Assembly (NCBI GenBank): GCA_945877595.1
Contig: CAMDVN010000018.1
Coordinates: 1-40,467 of the forward strand
From: Cyanobium sp. NIES-981
Lineage (GTDB): Bacteria > Cyanobacteriota > Cyanobacteriia > PCC-6307 > Cyanobiaceae
DNA length: 40,467 nt
Reading direction: 5' to 3'
The position numbers and the translations under genes were made by a program. The notes under the pieces were generated by a model. That model ran no database searches. It was not told the origin of the DNA and was given only the letters and a program-made list of their open reading frames with translations. Shown here in pieces: positions 32,830 through 40,467 of the stretch; position 1 is the first letter of the stretch, and each line of letters opens with the position of its first letter.

Positions 32830-34116
32830 CTAGAGGTGTGCGTTAAGGCCGTGCTTCCTCCAGGCTGTCGCGGCTGCCTCCAGGGCTGGCGCCGATCCAC
32901 ACAGGCTGAGATGGGGCCTCACGAGCCAGCGCTGAGCCACGGCCAACACCTCTTCGGCGCTGAGCTGAGCAGCCCGCTGCAGGCTCGTCTCGATGAAATC
33001 CGCGGGCAGGCCGAAGCCCAGCAGCAGAGCGTGGCGCTCGGCAATTTGACCGCAGGTCTGGCGGCCCATGGCGTCTTGGCCCAGATATTTGGCCTGGGCT
33101 AGGTGCAGCTCGGCCGCACTGAGGGGCACCTCCAGCACCCGCTGCCACTCATCGAGCAGGGCTGTGCAGGCTTCACCAGCCCGCTCAGCCGAACTCGACA
33201 GGTGCCAGATGGTGGGCGTTGAGGCCCGCCGTGCCGGCATGTGGACCCCGACGTCGTAGGCGAGGCCCCGCTCCTCGCGCATCACCAGAAACAGACGGCT
33301 CGACATACCGAGGCCCAGATGGGCCTGCAACAGGCGCAGGGGCAGGCTGTCGGGATGGGCCAGCGGCGGGGTCGCGCAGCCCAGCATCAGCACAAGTTGT
33401 TCGGTGTCTTGCTCCAACAGCTCCAGGGAGGGACCGCTGGTCGTATCGACAGCCAGCGGGAGGTCGTGGCCAGGACGGGCCGGGGTCCAGGGGAGCTGGT
33501 TCAAGGTGGAGGCGAGAAGCTGATCCAGATCCCCATCAAGATGGCCACTCACCACCAGCACGGCGCCGCGCTGACCCAAGGTCCCCACCAGGCTCTGCAG
33601 CTGGGATAAGGGGATGGCTTCCAGCTCATCGATCACCCCTAGCGGGTCGTGACCGTAGGGACCATCGCTGTAGACCTGGGAGCGCAGGGCCTCATGGCAC
33701 AGCTGAAAGGGGTCTTCCCGTTGGCGTTGCAGCGATTGAACGTTGAGCTGGCGCTCGAGTTCGATTTGATCGGGCTCGAGCCTCGGGCTGGAGGCCATCT
33801 GCAACAACAGAGGCAACAAGGTTGCCCCGTCCTCCGTGGCGCATTTGAGGCTGATCAGGAGGTTGTCTTCACTGGCTTCGGCCCGCAGAGCAGCGCCTCG
33901 GCCCTCGACCAGGTCGGCCAGGGATTCAGCACTCAGCTGGCCGCAACCCCGAGTGAGTACGCCGGCCAGCAACTGGTGGGCACCACGCGCGCCGGTTGGA
34001 TCCAGGCCGCTGCCGTGGGCCATCCAGAGGCGTGCCGCCAGAATCGGTGGTCCGCCTCGTTCAAGGGTGGCCAGGGTGAGCCCGCCAGGCAGGGTGATCA
34101 GACGTGGTGAGCTCAT
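32830..34116 (-). CDS. M16 peptidase-like protein without zinc motif (non-catalytic partner)
   Basis: A 428-residue protein with the M16 (pitrilysin/processing-peptidase) two-domain fold: the N-terminal LITLPGGLTLATLERGGPPI and the C-terminal region RLFLVMREERGLAYDVGVHM typical of the family. The HxxEH zinc motif is replaced by GARGAHQLLAGVLTRG, so it lacks the Glu and second His. It should therefore be inactive on its own and act as the partner of the catalytic subunit encoded just upstream, as in other bacterial M16 pairs. The ATG at 34116 overlaps the upstream stop (ATGA). Confidence 0.9.
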   Translation of the reverse strand: MSSPRLITLPGGLTLATLERGGPPILAARLWMAHGSGLDPTGARGAHQLLAGVLTRGCGQLSAESLADLVEGRGAALRAEASEDNLLISLKCATEDGATLLPLLLQMASSPRLEPDQIELERQLNVQSLQRQREDPFQLCHEALRSQVYSDGPYGHDPLGVIDELEAIPLSQLQSLVGTLGQRGAVLVVSGHLDGDLDQLLASTLNQLPWTPARPGHDLPLAVDTTSGPSLELLEQDTEQLVLMLGCATPPLAHPDSLPLRLLQAHLGLGMSSRLFLVMREERGLAYDVGVHMPARRASTPTIWHLSSSAERAGEACTALLDEWQRVLEVPLSAAELHLAQAKYLGQDAMGRQTCGQIAERHALLLGFGLPADFIETSLQRAAQLSAEEVLAVAQRWLVRPHLSLCGSAPALEAAATAWRKHGLNAHL

Positions 34117-35390
34117 TGGGGCACGGCCTGGAGGACGCAGGCCTGGGCGGGGTTGAGCAGGGAGAGCCAATGGGCCTGGAGTGAGGCCGGATCCAGTTGA
34201 TCCAGTTCTCGCAGTGGAGCGGCCAGATCATCGGAGCGCTTCCAGAGGGTGCCGTTACCGATCAAGGAGGCCACGCCCCCTGCCGCCTCGAGTCCAAAGC
34301 AATAGGAATTGGCGACCAGGCGCCTGGATCGTTCAAATTCCACCGCTGAAATGGGAGCACCCATGACGTCATCCCAGACCTCACCGATCGCAGCTTGCAC
34401 GGCCAGAAGCTCGTCGGGTTCACACACGGCTTCGAGCAGGGCCAGGCTGCCGCACTCGAGCATATGGAGATCGAGGTCGATGCTCTCCACGATGCGCAGG
34501 TCTTCGCGCAAGCGCTCAACAAGGCGACTGCGGCGCCCCTCGGCCAGCAGGGTGGTGGCCAGGTCCATGGCCATCACCGCCGGCAATTGCGAAGCCGGTG
34601 GCAGGGCCCAGGCCATCAGCAGCCGGGCTGACTCGAGCCGCTTGATCGCAACGTGGTGGTGGCCAGCCTTCACGGCCAGGGGGGGCAGGTTCTGGGGGTG
34701 CTCAGCAGAGGCCAGTTGACCAAATTCACTTCCCTCCAGGTGCGCCTGAAGGGCAGCGATGCTGCTGGGGGTGATGGCGCCGCTGAGCGCCATCACGCAG
34801 TTTTCACGGCGGTAATGGCGCTGTTGAAAACTGCGCATCGCTTCAGGGGTGTGGGCAAGCAGCGCCTGCCGTTCCCCCAGAATTGGGCGTCCATAGGGGT
34901 GGGAGCCGCAGGCCAGCTCCAGCAAGCTCTGCAGTGCTTTCTCCTCGGGTTGATCTTGGCTCTGGGCCAACTCCTCGAGCACCACCTGGCGCTCCATGTG
35001 GAAATCGCTGCAATCGAGGCGGGGTCCAAAGACCAGATTGACCAACAGGTCACTGGCCTCGAGTAGGGCCCCGGGCGGAATCAAGACGTGATAGTGAACG
35101 TCGTCAAAACCGGTGGCCGCATTGCTGCTACCCCCAAGGGCTTCGATCCGTCGGTCGAAGTCGCCGGCCTGGAGCCGCTGGCTTCCCTTGAAGACCATGT
35201 GCTCGAGGAAGTGGGCCATGCCGCTCTCGCCGGCATCCTCAAAGACGCTCCCGGCGCGACACCAGAGGTCGAGACACACGAGGGGAGACTGGGGCAGGGC
35301 CAGGCTCACGATCTGAGCACCAGACCCCACGCTGCGCCGCTGCAGCGGCTCGAGGCCTGAAAGCGGCGATGGGGGAGCAACCGTCGGCAA
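34113..35390 (-). CDS. M16 family zinc peptidase (catalytic subunit)
   Basis: A 425-residue metalloprotease with the inverted zinc motif HFLEH (His60, Glu63, His64) in [15 protein letters not shown]. The downstream acidic residues in [20 protein letters not shown] supply the third ligand. PYGRPILG and a second homologous domain (LLMAWALPP...) complete the fold. Such enzymes degrade peptides or transit-like peptides, probably in the cytoplasm, since no signal peptide is visible. It is paired with a non-catalytic homolog downstream (4-nt overlap) and diverges from pcyA with 37 bp between starts. Confidence 0.93.
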   Translation of the reverse strand: MPTVAPPSPLSGLEPLQRRSVGSGAQIVSLALPQSPLVCLDLWCRAGSVFEDAGESGMAHFLEHMVFKGSQRLQAGDFDRRIEALGGSSNAATGFDDVHYHVLIPPGALLEASDLLVNLVFGPRLDCSDFHMERQVVLEELAQSQDQPEEKALQSLLELACGSHPYGRPILGERQALLAHTPEAMRSFQQRHYRRENCVMALSGAITPSSIAALQAHLEGSEFGQLASAEHPQNLPPLAVKAGHHHVAIKRLESARLLMAWALPPASQLPAVMAMDLATTLLAEGRRSRLVERLREDLRIVESIDLDLHMLECGSLALLEAVCEPDELLAVQAAIGEVWDDVMGAPISAVEFERSRRLVANSYCFGLEAAGGVASLIGNGTLWKRSDDLAAPLRELDQLDPASLQAHWLSLLNPAQACVLQAVPQ

Positions 35391-35427
35391 GGAAGACCCG
35401 TGGCAGGATCTTTATTCTGCTGGGCCT

Positions 35428-36150
35428 TTGACCGCTTTGAGCCTCCATCCCCTGATGGATTCCTTGGCGGATTGCATCCGCAGCCACTGGCAAACCATGC
35501 CAGAGCTGGCGCCGCTCCGCCTCGATCCAGACCTCGAAGAAATCAGCGGCAGCCTTGATGGCGAGTCCCTGTTCATTCGCAACGAGCTTGCCCAATGTCG
35601 GGGCCTGCGCAAATTGCATCTGGAGACAGCGCGCCTTGGGGCCGGATTGCAGATCCTCCACTGCGTTCTATTTCCAGACCCCCGCTACGACTTACCAGTT
35701 TTTGGCGCCGATGTGGTGGCCTCGCCGGCCGGTGTCTCAGCGGCGATTGCCGACCTCTCGCCGACCCGCGGGTTGTTGCCGTCCCAGATCACCGAGGCCC
35801 TGGCGTCCACACCGCGCCACCCCTTTAGCCAGCCAAGGGAGCTGCCCGACTGGGGCGCGATCTTCTCGCCGCAGGTGCTGTTTGTGCGTCCCAATGGGCC
35901 CGATGATGAGGCCGCTTTTGTGGCCCATGTTGACCGATTGCTTGCCTTGCTAGGAGCAGCAATCAGCACAAACGTGCCTGATCCCCCTGACCATCCGGCT
36001 ACCGTTAAACGCTGGGAAGGGCAATTGGGCTATTGCAGGCAGCAGAAACAGAACGACAAGACCCGCAGGGTGCTGGAGAAGGCCTTCAACCCAGCCTGGG
36101 CGGATCGCTACATCGAGGCCCTTCTCTTCGACGATCCCCCAGCTCCTTGA
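35428..36150 (+). CDS. pcyA: Phycocyanobilin:ferredoxin oxidoreductase
   Basis: A 240-residue ferredoxin-dependent bilin reductase that converts biliverdin IX-alpha to phycocyanobilin, the phycobilisome chromophore. It aligns along its length with known Pcy[21 protein letters not shown] and [20 protein letters not shown], then the C-terminal [20 protein letters not shown]. The substrate residues Glu66, His78 and Asp95 (counterparts of E76, H88 and D105 in Synechocystis) are present. The start appears to be TTG at 35428, giving a normal N-terminus ([17 protein letters not shown]); an ATG at 35455 would be slightly short. Its stop overlaps the TTG of devB. Confidence 0.95.
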   Translation: MTALSLHPLMDSLADCIRSHWQTMPELAPLRLDPDLEEISGSLDGESLFIRNELAQCRGLRKLHLETARLGAGLQILHCVLFPDPRYDLPVFGADVVASPAGVSAAIADLSPTRGLLPSQITEALASTPRHPFSQPRELPDWGAIFSPQVLFVRPNGPDDEAAFVAHVDRLLALLGAAISTNVPDPPDHPATVKRWEGQLGYCRQQKQNDKTRRVLEKAFNPAWADRYIEALLFDDPPAP

Positions 36151-37064
36151 TCCAGCAGCTCCGTCAAGGACCCCGGGCTTGGTGGTTGGCTGGGGCTGCT
36201 GGCCTGGTGCTGCTGTTGCTCGTGGTGGTGCGGTCGCAGAACCGCTCCACCCCTCCTGCCCCGGCACCCCAGGCGGCCAGTGCGACTCGCCTGCCAACCG
36301 TTGCAGCCCTGGGCCGCCTTGAGCCCAGCGGCGATGTGCGCAGCTTGGCCTCGCCTTCGGGCGGCACGGGAGTGAGCCCCCGGGTCGCGAGTTTGGAGGT
36401 GGTGGAGGGGGAGGCAGTGCGGCGCGGACAATTGCTGGCCACCTTTGACAGCCGCCCCGGCCTGCTGGCCCAACGCAATTTGCTGGCGGCTCGCATCGCC
36501 AGCCTGGCCAACCAAGTGCGCATCCTCGAGGCCCAGACCAGCCGCTACCGGCGTCTCACCCAGGCCGGGGCCACTGCGCCCGGCGATCTCGATGACCGCG
36601 AAATCCAATTGGTGTCTCGCCGGCTACAACTCAGCGAGGCCCGCGCCGAACTCACCAAGCTCGACACCGAATTGGTGCAATCAGAACTTCGCTCCCCGAT
36701 CGACGGCCTGGTTCTGCGGATCCATACCCAACCAGGCGAGCGACCAGGCAGCAGCGGAATCCTGGAATTGGGCGCGAATCAAAACATGGAGGCGGTGGCC
36801 GAGGTCTACGAAAGTGACATCGCTCAGGTGCGAATCGGTCAGCGGGTGCGCATTAAGAGTGAAACCGGTGGTTTCAAGGGCGACCTCCAGGGCCGGGTGC
36901 TGCGGATCAGTCCCCAGGTGCAGCAGCGCAAGGTGCTCAGTAGCGATCCCAGCGCCGATGCCGACGCCCGCATTGTTGAGGTGCGCCTCGTTCTCGACCC
37001 TGGCCAGGCCCAGCGGGTTCGCAGCCTGGAAGGGCTCAAGATCATCGCCCTGTTTGAGCCCTAA
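36147..37064 (+). CDS. devB: ABC exporter membrane-fusion subunit, DevB-type
   Basis: A 305-residue HlyD-type adaptor of a DevBCA exporter. An N-terminal transmembrane helix (about residues 10-27, [18 protein letters not shown]) is followed by the biotinyl-lipoyl-like half [20 protein letters not shown] and [18 protein letters not shown] coiled coil (about 105-175, [20 protein letters not shown]) comes next. The second lipoyl half and beta-barrel include [18 protein letters not shown] and [18 protein letters not shown]. The start is TTG at 36147, whose last bases overlap the pcyA TGA (TTGA), implying coupling. A longer frame is open upstream but lies within pcyA. Confidence 0.9.
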   Translation: MIQQLRQGPRAWWLAGAAGLVLLLLVVVRSQNRSTPPAPAPQAASATRLPTVAALGRLEPSGDVRSLASPSGGTGVSPRVASLEVVEGEAVRRGQLLATFDSRPGLLAQRNLLAARIASLANQVRILEAQTSRYRRLTQAGATAPGDLDDREIQLVSRRLQLSEARAELTKLDTELVQSELRSPIDGLVLRIHTQPGERPGSSGILELGANQNMEAVAEVYESDIAQVRIGQRVRIKSETGGFKGDLQGRVLRISPQVQQRKVLSSDPSADADARIVEVRLVLDPGQAQRVRSLEGLKIIALFEP

Positions 37065-37067
37065 GCG

Positions 37068-38261
37068 ATGCGGCTGAGTCCTCTCACCGCCCTGGCGAGC
37101 CTGTGGAGAGCTCGTCGCATTCCGCTGGCCTGGCTGCTGCTCACCCGCCAGCCGGTCCGGCTGGCCGTGGCCCTGGCGGGCATTGCCTTTGCCGGCATCT
37201 TGATGTTCATGCAGCTGGGGTTCCGGGATGGCCTGTTTGAGGCCAGCGTCACGGTGCACAAGTTGTTTGATACCGATGTGGTGCTGCTGAGTCCACGCAC
37301 CAACAGCTCGATCGCCATGGCCAGTTTTCCCAGGCGCCGCCTGGTGCAGACCATGGCCGATCCCGATGTGGTGGGGATCACGCCTGTGAACTGGAACCTG
37401 CTGCTCTGGCGCAACCCCGACAAGCGCACCACCCGCTCGATCCTTACCCTCGGCTTTGAGCCAGGGGATCCTCTCTTCATCGATGCCACGGTGAGCGAGA
37501 AGGCCCGTTTGCTGACCCAGCTGGGCCGAGTGCTCTTTGATGCGCGCTCCAGGCCCGAATTCGGGCCGATTGAGGCCTGGTTCAAGCAGGGCCGAACCGT
37601 CGAGACCGAAGTGGGTGGTACCCGCGTGCGGGTGGCGGGGCTGGTGTCACTTGGGGCCTCCTTCGGTGCCGACGGCAACATGATCACCAGCCGCGAAACC
37701 TTCCAGCGCCTGATGCCCGGCAGTAGCCCCGGCAGCATCGAGCTCGGACTGATCCGGTTGCGACCCGGGGCGGATGCCGCCCGCGTGGCCAAGCGTTTGC
37801 AGGAGCAATTGCCCCCCGATGTGACCGTGCTCACCAAAGCTGGGTTTGAGGAGCTGGAGAAGACCTACTGGCGCACCAGCACGGCGATCGGCTTCATCTT
37901 CACCCTCGGGGCCGCCATGGGTTTCGTCGTGGGCTGCGTGATTGTCTATCAGATCCTCTATTCCGATGTGAGCGATCACTTGCCCGAATACGCCACGCTG
38001 ATGGCCATGGGCTACAAACTCGCCGGTCTGTTGGGGGTTGTGGCCCGCGAAGGTTTGCTGCTGGCGGTACTCGGCTATCTGCCGGCCTACGTGGCAGGGC
38101 AAGGCCTCTATGCCCTGGTGCGATCGGGCACGCGGCTGCCCGTCTATATGGATCCGCAGCGGGCCGTGCTGGTGTTCACCATGATCCTGGTGATGTGCCT
38201 GGGGTCGGCTGCCCTGGCCATGCGGCGTCTCGGTGATGCCGATCCGGCCGAAATCTTTTGA
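37068..38261 (+). CDS. devC: ABC exporter permease, DevC-type
   Basis: A 397-residue MacB/FtsX-type permease. It has an N-terminal membrane helix (about residues 33-55, LAVALAGIAFAGILMFMQLG) and a large extracytoplasmic domain. Three C-terminal helices make up the FtsX domain (FIFTLGAAMGFVVGCVIVYQ, GLLLAVLGYLPAYVAGQGLY, VLVFTMILVMCLGSAALAM). YSDVSDHLPEYATLMAMGYK is a conserved DevC block. It ends with RRLGDADPAEIF, also typical. DevBCA was first known as the heterocyst glycolipid exporter; unicellular cyanobacteria have several copies for other, mostly unknown substrates. It starts 3 bp after devB. Confidence 0.92.
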   Translation: MRLSPLTALASLWRARRIPLAWLLLTRQPVRLAVALAGIAFAGILMFMQLGFRDGLFEASVTVHKLFDTDVVLLSPRTNSSIAMASFPRRRLVQTMADPDVVGITPVNWNLLLWRNPDKRTTRSILTLGFEPGDPLFIDATVSEKARLLTQLGRVLFDARSRPEFGPIEAWFKQGRTVETEVGGTRVRVAGLVSLGASFGADGNMITSRETFQRLMPGSSPGSIELGLIRLRPGADAARVAKRLQEQLPPDVTVLTKAGFEELEKTYWRTSTAIGFIFTLGAAMGFVVGCVIVYQILYSDVSDHLPEYATLMAMGYKLAGLLGVVAREGLLLAVLGYLPAYVAGQGLYALVRSGTRLPVYMDPQRAVLVFTMILVMCLGSAALAMRRLGDADPAEIF

Positions 38262-38274
38262 GCGGGGTCGAGCG

Positions 38275-38970
38275 TTGACATCAGCAGCAATTTCCGTTTC
38301 ACAGCTTTGCCATTGGTATGGCAGTGGCACGACCAGGCGCCAGGTGCTGCAGCGGGTGGCCCTGGAGATTGAGCCAGGAGAAGTGGTCTTGCTCACCGGT
38401 CCATCGGGGTGTGGCAAAACGACCCTCCTCACCCTGGTTGGTGCCCTTCGCCAGGTTCAGGAGGGTTCGGTTCGGCTCTTTGGTGAGGAGCTGCATGGTG
38501 CCGGCCGCGCCCAGCGCCAGCAGTTGCGGCGGCGAATTGGCATGATTTTTCAGGGCCACAATCTGTTGCGCTGCCTCAGCTCAGAGCAAAATGTTCAGAT
38601 GGGGGCCGATCTGCTCGAGGGTCTGGGCTATCGGGCCCGACGCGATCAGGCCCGTGAGTGGCTAAGGGCCGTGGGCTTGGGTGACCATCTCGATAAGCTC
38701 CCCCACGACCTCTCGGGGGGCCAGAAGCAGCGGGTGGCGATTGCCCGCGCGCTGGCGGCCAAGCCCGCCCTGTTGTTGGCTGATGAACCCACCGCAGCTC
38801 TCGACAGTCGCACCGGACGCGAAGTGGTGGATCTGTTGAAGCGGCTGGCGCGAGAGCAGGGCTGTGCGGTGCTGATGGTGACCCACGACCCCCGCATCCT
38901 GGATGTGGCTGATCGGCTTCTGCGCATGGAAGATGGTCAGCTGTTCAGCCAACAGCTCCAGGTCGGTTGA
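38275..38970 (+). CDS. devA: ABC exporter ATP-binding subunit, DevA-type
   Basis: A 231-residue ATPase. Walker A is GPSGCGKTT (residues 42-50), the Q-loop is MIFQGHNLLRCLS, the signature is DLSGGQKQRVAIARAL, Walker B is ALLLADEPTAALD, and the H-loop is VTHDP. The N-terminus (ISVSQLCHWYGSGTTRRQVL) matches DevA proteins. A TTG at 38275, 13 bp after devC, gives the usual length. Alternatives are ATG 38236 or GTG 38233 inside the devC end. It completes a devB-devC-devA operon downstream of pcyA. Confidence 0.93.
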   Translation: MTSAAISVSQLCHWYGSGTTRRQVLQRVALEIEPGEVVLLTGPSGCGKTTLLTLVGALRQVQEGSVRLFGEELHGAGRAQRQQLRRRIGMIFQGHNLLRCLSSEQNVQMGADLLEGLGYRARRDQAREWLRAVGLGDHLDKLPHDLSGGQKQRVAIARALAAKPALLLADEPTAALDSRTGREVVDLLKRLAREQGCAVLMVTHDPRILDVADRLLRMEDGQLFSQQLQVG

Positions 38971-39012
38971 GTAGAGTTAAAAGATCAACCCTTTCAGGAC
39001 GCCACCGCACGC

Positions 39013-39168
39013 ATGTCCAAGCGCAGAAATCTCAAGAAGGAAAAGCAGGAACGCAACCGCGCCTACGCCCGCAAGTTCAAGAAGCGCAAGCTTCGCAACG
39101 ACGGCCGTGGTGAGGGTGCTGGCAACGGCGTGACCGGCACCGCCAACAACGGCGGCGCAGCGGATTGA
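39013..39168 (+). CDS. 51-residue basic protein
   Basis: A small gene with a clear ATG (39013) and TGA (39166-39168). It encodes MSKRRNLKKEKQERNRAYAR, then KFKKRKLRNDGRGEGAGNGV and a Gly/Asn/Ala-rich tail. The first 30 residues are about half Lys/Arg, typical of an RNA-, ribosome- or nucleic-acid-binding peptide. I recall similar short proteins in picocyanobacteria. The intrinsic terminator just downstream (39204-39231) and the gap after devA support an independent transcript. Function unknown. Confidence 0.75.
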   Translation: MSKRRNLKKEKQERNRAYARKFKKRKLRNDGRGEGAGNGVTGTANNGGAAD

Positions 39169-39203
39169 GTCTCGGGCATCGGTCCCGATGCCTGTTCCCA
39201 CCG

Positions 39204-39231
39204 GGGTTGCCAGCAGGCAGCCCTTTTTTTT
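39204..39231 (+). terminator. Rho-independent terminator
   Basis: Stem GGGTTGCC (39204-39211) pairs with GGCAGCCC (39216-39223), including one GU pair, around a 4-nt loop AGCA. Eight T residues follow at once (39224-39231). This is the clearest intrinsic terminator in the window. It ends the transcript of the small basic protein, and probably read-through from devBCA, just before the glycosyltransferase gene. Confidence 0.9.
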
Positions 39232-39246
39232 GCTCCTGGCTTGACC

Positions 39247-40173
39247 ATGTTTCTCAGCGTTGTCATCCCCACGTACAACCGGCTGCCGATCCTGCAGAAA
39301 TGCCTAAGGGCACTCGAACAGCAGCAGCTCGTGGAGCCGATCGCCGGCTATGAGGTGGTCCTGGTCGATGACGGCTCCACCGACGCCACAGTGACCTGGC
39401 TGGCAGAGAACAGCCAGCTTGTGCCCCATGTGCGCTTGATTCAGCAGGAGCATGGTGGCCCGGCTGCGGGACGCAACCGTGGCGTGGAGGCAGCCCGGGG
39501 TGATGTGATCGTCTTCATTGACAGCGACCTGGTCGTCACCCCTGGATTTCTGGCCGCCCATGCCCTAGCCCTTGAGAAGGCCTGGAGGCGGCAGAGGAAT
39601 CGGCTCTGTTTCACCTATGGCGCGGTCATCAACACGGCCAATTTTGACAATCCCACATCTGAACCCCACAAGCTGCGCGATCTCTCCTGGGCCTACTTCG
39701 CGACGGGAAACGTGGCCGTGGATCGGGCGCTACTGGAACGTGCCGGACTGTTTGATCCAGGCTTTCGTCTCTACGGCTGGGAGGACCTCGAGCTTGGCGA
39801 ACGGCTCAGGCGCCTCGGTGTGCAGCTGATCCGCTGCCCCGACGCGGTGGGTTACCACTGGCATCCACCCCTCAGCCTTGAACAGATCCCCCATTTGATC
39901 AAGGTGGAGCAGGAGCGAGCCAAAATGGGGCTGGTTTTCTACCGCAAGCACCCGACCCGCAGGGTCAGGTTCATCATTCAGTACACCTGGTTGCACCGGT
40001 TGCTCTGGGAGTTGCTCACCCTGGGAGGGCTTCTCAACGAGCGCAGCCTCAGGCCGGTCTTGGCTTGGTGCATTCGGCGCGGCTACCCGGGCCTAGCGAT
40101 GGAATTGCTACGGCTACCCCTCAATCGCCTTGGCGTTCGCTGCCTGTACCGCGAAGCCGGCAGCGCGGTTTGA
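39247..40173 (+). CDS. Family 2 glycosyltransferase
   Basis: A 308-residue GT-A fold glycosyltransferase. The N-terminal FLSVVIPTYNRLPILQKCLR (residues 2-21) and VVLVDDGSTDATVTWL (37-52) form the nucleotide-sugar site. The metal-binding DxD-type motif is VIVFIDSDLVVTPGF (about 90-104). A later acidic motif is GWEDLELGERLRRLG. The last 90 residues (after HPTRRVRFIIQYTW) include hydrophobic segments that may attach it to the membrane. Donor and acceptor unknown; cell-surface polysaccharide or protein glycosylation is likely. The ATG at 39247 is preferred over a TTG two codons earlier. Its position 15 bp after the terminator suggests a promoter overlapping it. Confidence 0.9.
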   Translation: MFLSVVIPTYNRLPILQKCLRALEQQQLVEPIAGYEVVLVDDGSTDATVTWLAENSQLVPHVRLIQQEHGGPAAGRNRGVEAARGDVIVFIDSDLVVTPGFLAAHALALEKAWRRQRNRLCFTYGAVINTANFDNPTSEPHKLRDLSWAYFATGNVAVDRALLERAGLFDPGFRLYGWEDLELGERLRRLGVQLIRCPDAVGYHWHPPLSLEQIPHLIKVEQERAKMGLVFYRKHPTRRVRFIIQYTWLHRLLWELLTLGGLLNERSLRPVLAWCIRRGYPGLAMELLRLPLNRLGVRCLYREAGSAV

Positions 40174-40217
40174 TAGCTTGGTTGTGTCCCCTCAATACCG
40201 CACACCTGCGTGTTTCG

Positions 40218-40253
40218 GGTGATCTGAATCACCGGTTGATCTCTTGGTCAACC
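40218..40253 (+). promoter_or_regulatory. Two abutting hairpins in the rpsB leader
   Basis: GGTGAT-CTGA-ATCACC (40218-40233) is followed with no gap by GGTTGA-TCTCTTGG-TCAACC (40234-40253); both stems are perfect 6-bp pairings. They lie 47 bp before the rpsB ATG, after the stop of the glycosyltransferase gene. In other bacteria rpsB mRNA leaders bind S2 to control their own translation, so these may be a ribosomal-protein leader. No T-run follows, so termination is less likely. Confidence 0.55.
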
Positions 40254-40299
40254 TGATGAGGTCCCTGGCAGGTGGAGGCAAACCCGAAACCCCCTAACC

Positions 40300-40467
40300 A
40301 TGGCTGTCGTTACTCTCGCCGAAATGATGGAGGCGGGTGCCCACTTTGGGCACCAAACCCGCCGCTGGAATCCCAAGATGGCGCGCTACATCTATTGCGC
40401 CCGTAACGGAGTCCATATCATCGATCTTGTGCAGACCGCCGTCTGCATGAACAAGGCCTACAAGTGG
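40300..40467 (+). CDS. rpsB: 30S ribosomal protein S2, N-terminal part (cut by window edge)
   Basis: The first 56 codons read [20 protein letters not shown], then [20 protein letters not shown] and [16 protein letters not shown]. This is the unmistakable N-terminus of ribosomal protein S2, required for assembly of the small subunit and S1 binding. The ATG at 40300 is preceded by a GGTGGAGG purine-rich stretch about 22 nt upstream and by two hairpins in the leader. The gene continues beyond the window; tsf usually follows. Confidence 0.98.
   Translation, partial: MAVVTLAEMMEAGAHFGHQTRRWNPKMARYIYCARNGVHIIDLVQTAVCMNKAYKW

Overview
The window is a gene-dense, GC-rich stretch of cyanobacterial chromosome. 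It begins with the first 29 codons of psbA (photosystem II D1) on the minus strand and ends inside rpsB. Phycobilisome genes (apcF, pcyA), psb28, gun4, sipA, DevBCA-type exporter genes and several short cyanobacterial families (DUF2811, DUF3082, a Nif11-type leader) point to a phycobilisome-containing picocyanobacterium of the Synechococcus/Cyanobium group. That placement is inferred from gene content and order. I see no tRNA, rRNA, insertion sequence, prophage or CRISPR array.

Region 1 (1-8.1 kb) is looser and more accessory-like. It holds psbA', glutathione reductase, an ArsR-type regulator, a DUF302 protein, a Nif11 leader stub followed by a possible membrane microprotein, an RRM RNA-binding protein, and a DUF2811 gene followed by a very short SepF-domain protein. 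NAD-type GAPDH, a conserved hypothetical and a pentapeptide-repeat protein follow. This region has the longest non-coding gaps. One gap carries two perfect DnaA-box sequences 42 bp apart, upstream of the DUF2811/SepF pair.

Region 2 (8.1-21.5 kb) is compact core housekeeping: yraN, rsmA, ispE, a DUF3082 gene, a 31-residue membrane microprotein, pdhB, secD and secF on the plus strand. A minus-strand run follows (mnmH, psb28, two adjacent AI-2E-type permeases). Then come gun4, a GHKL anti-sigma-type ATPase, small hypotheticals and a methyltransferase.

Region 3 (21.7-32.8 kb) combines nitrogen and amino-group metabolism with the envelope. glnA has a convincing NtcA-type promoter. It is followed by apcF, a serine/alanine-glyoxylate aminotransferase, tadA and a PLP decarboxylase. 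A minus-strand cluster then runs bioY-lspA-FHA/PBP1-DUF697 GTPase, with sipA diverging from it.

Region 4 (32.8-40.5 kb) has a pair of M16 peptidases (one with and one without the zinc motif). Next is pcyA, coupled by an overlapping TTG start to a devB-devC-devA exporter operon. A 51-residue basic protein, a strong intrinsic terminator, a family 2 glycosyltransferase and the rpsB leader with two abutting hairpins complete the window.

Recurring traits are very short intergenic gaps, convergent genes whose 3' ends overlap, several TTG starts, and many short tandem duplications (9-21 bp) scattered through coding and non-coding DNA. The most interesting unexplained items are the mini-SepF/DUF2811 pair with DnaA boxes upstream, the Nif11 stub plus microprotein, and the FHA-PBP operon.
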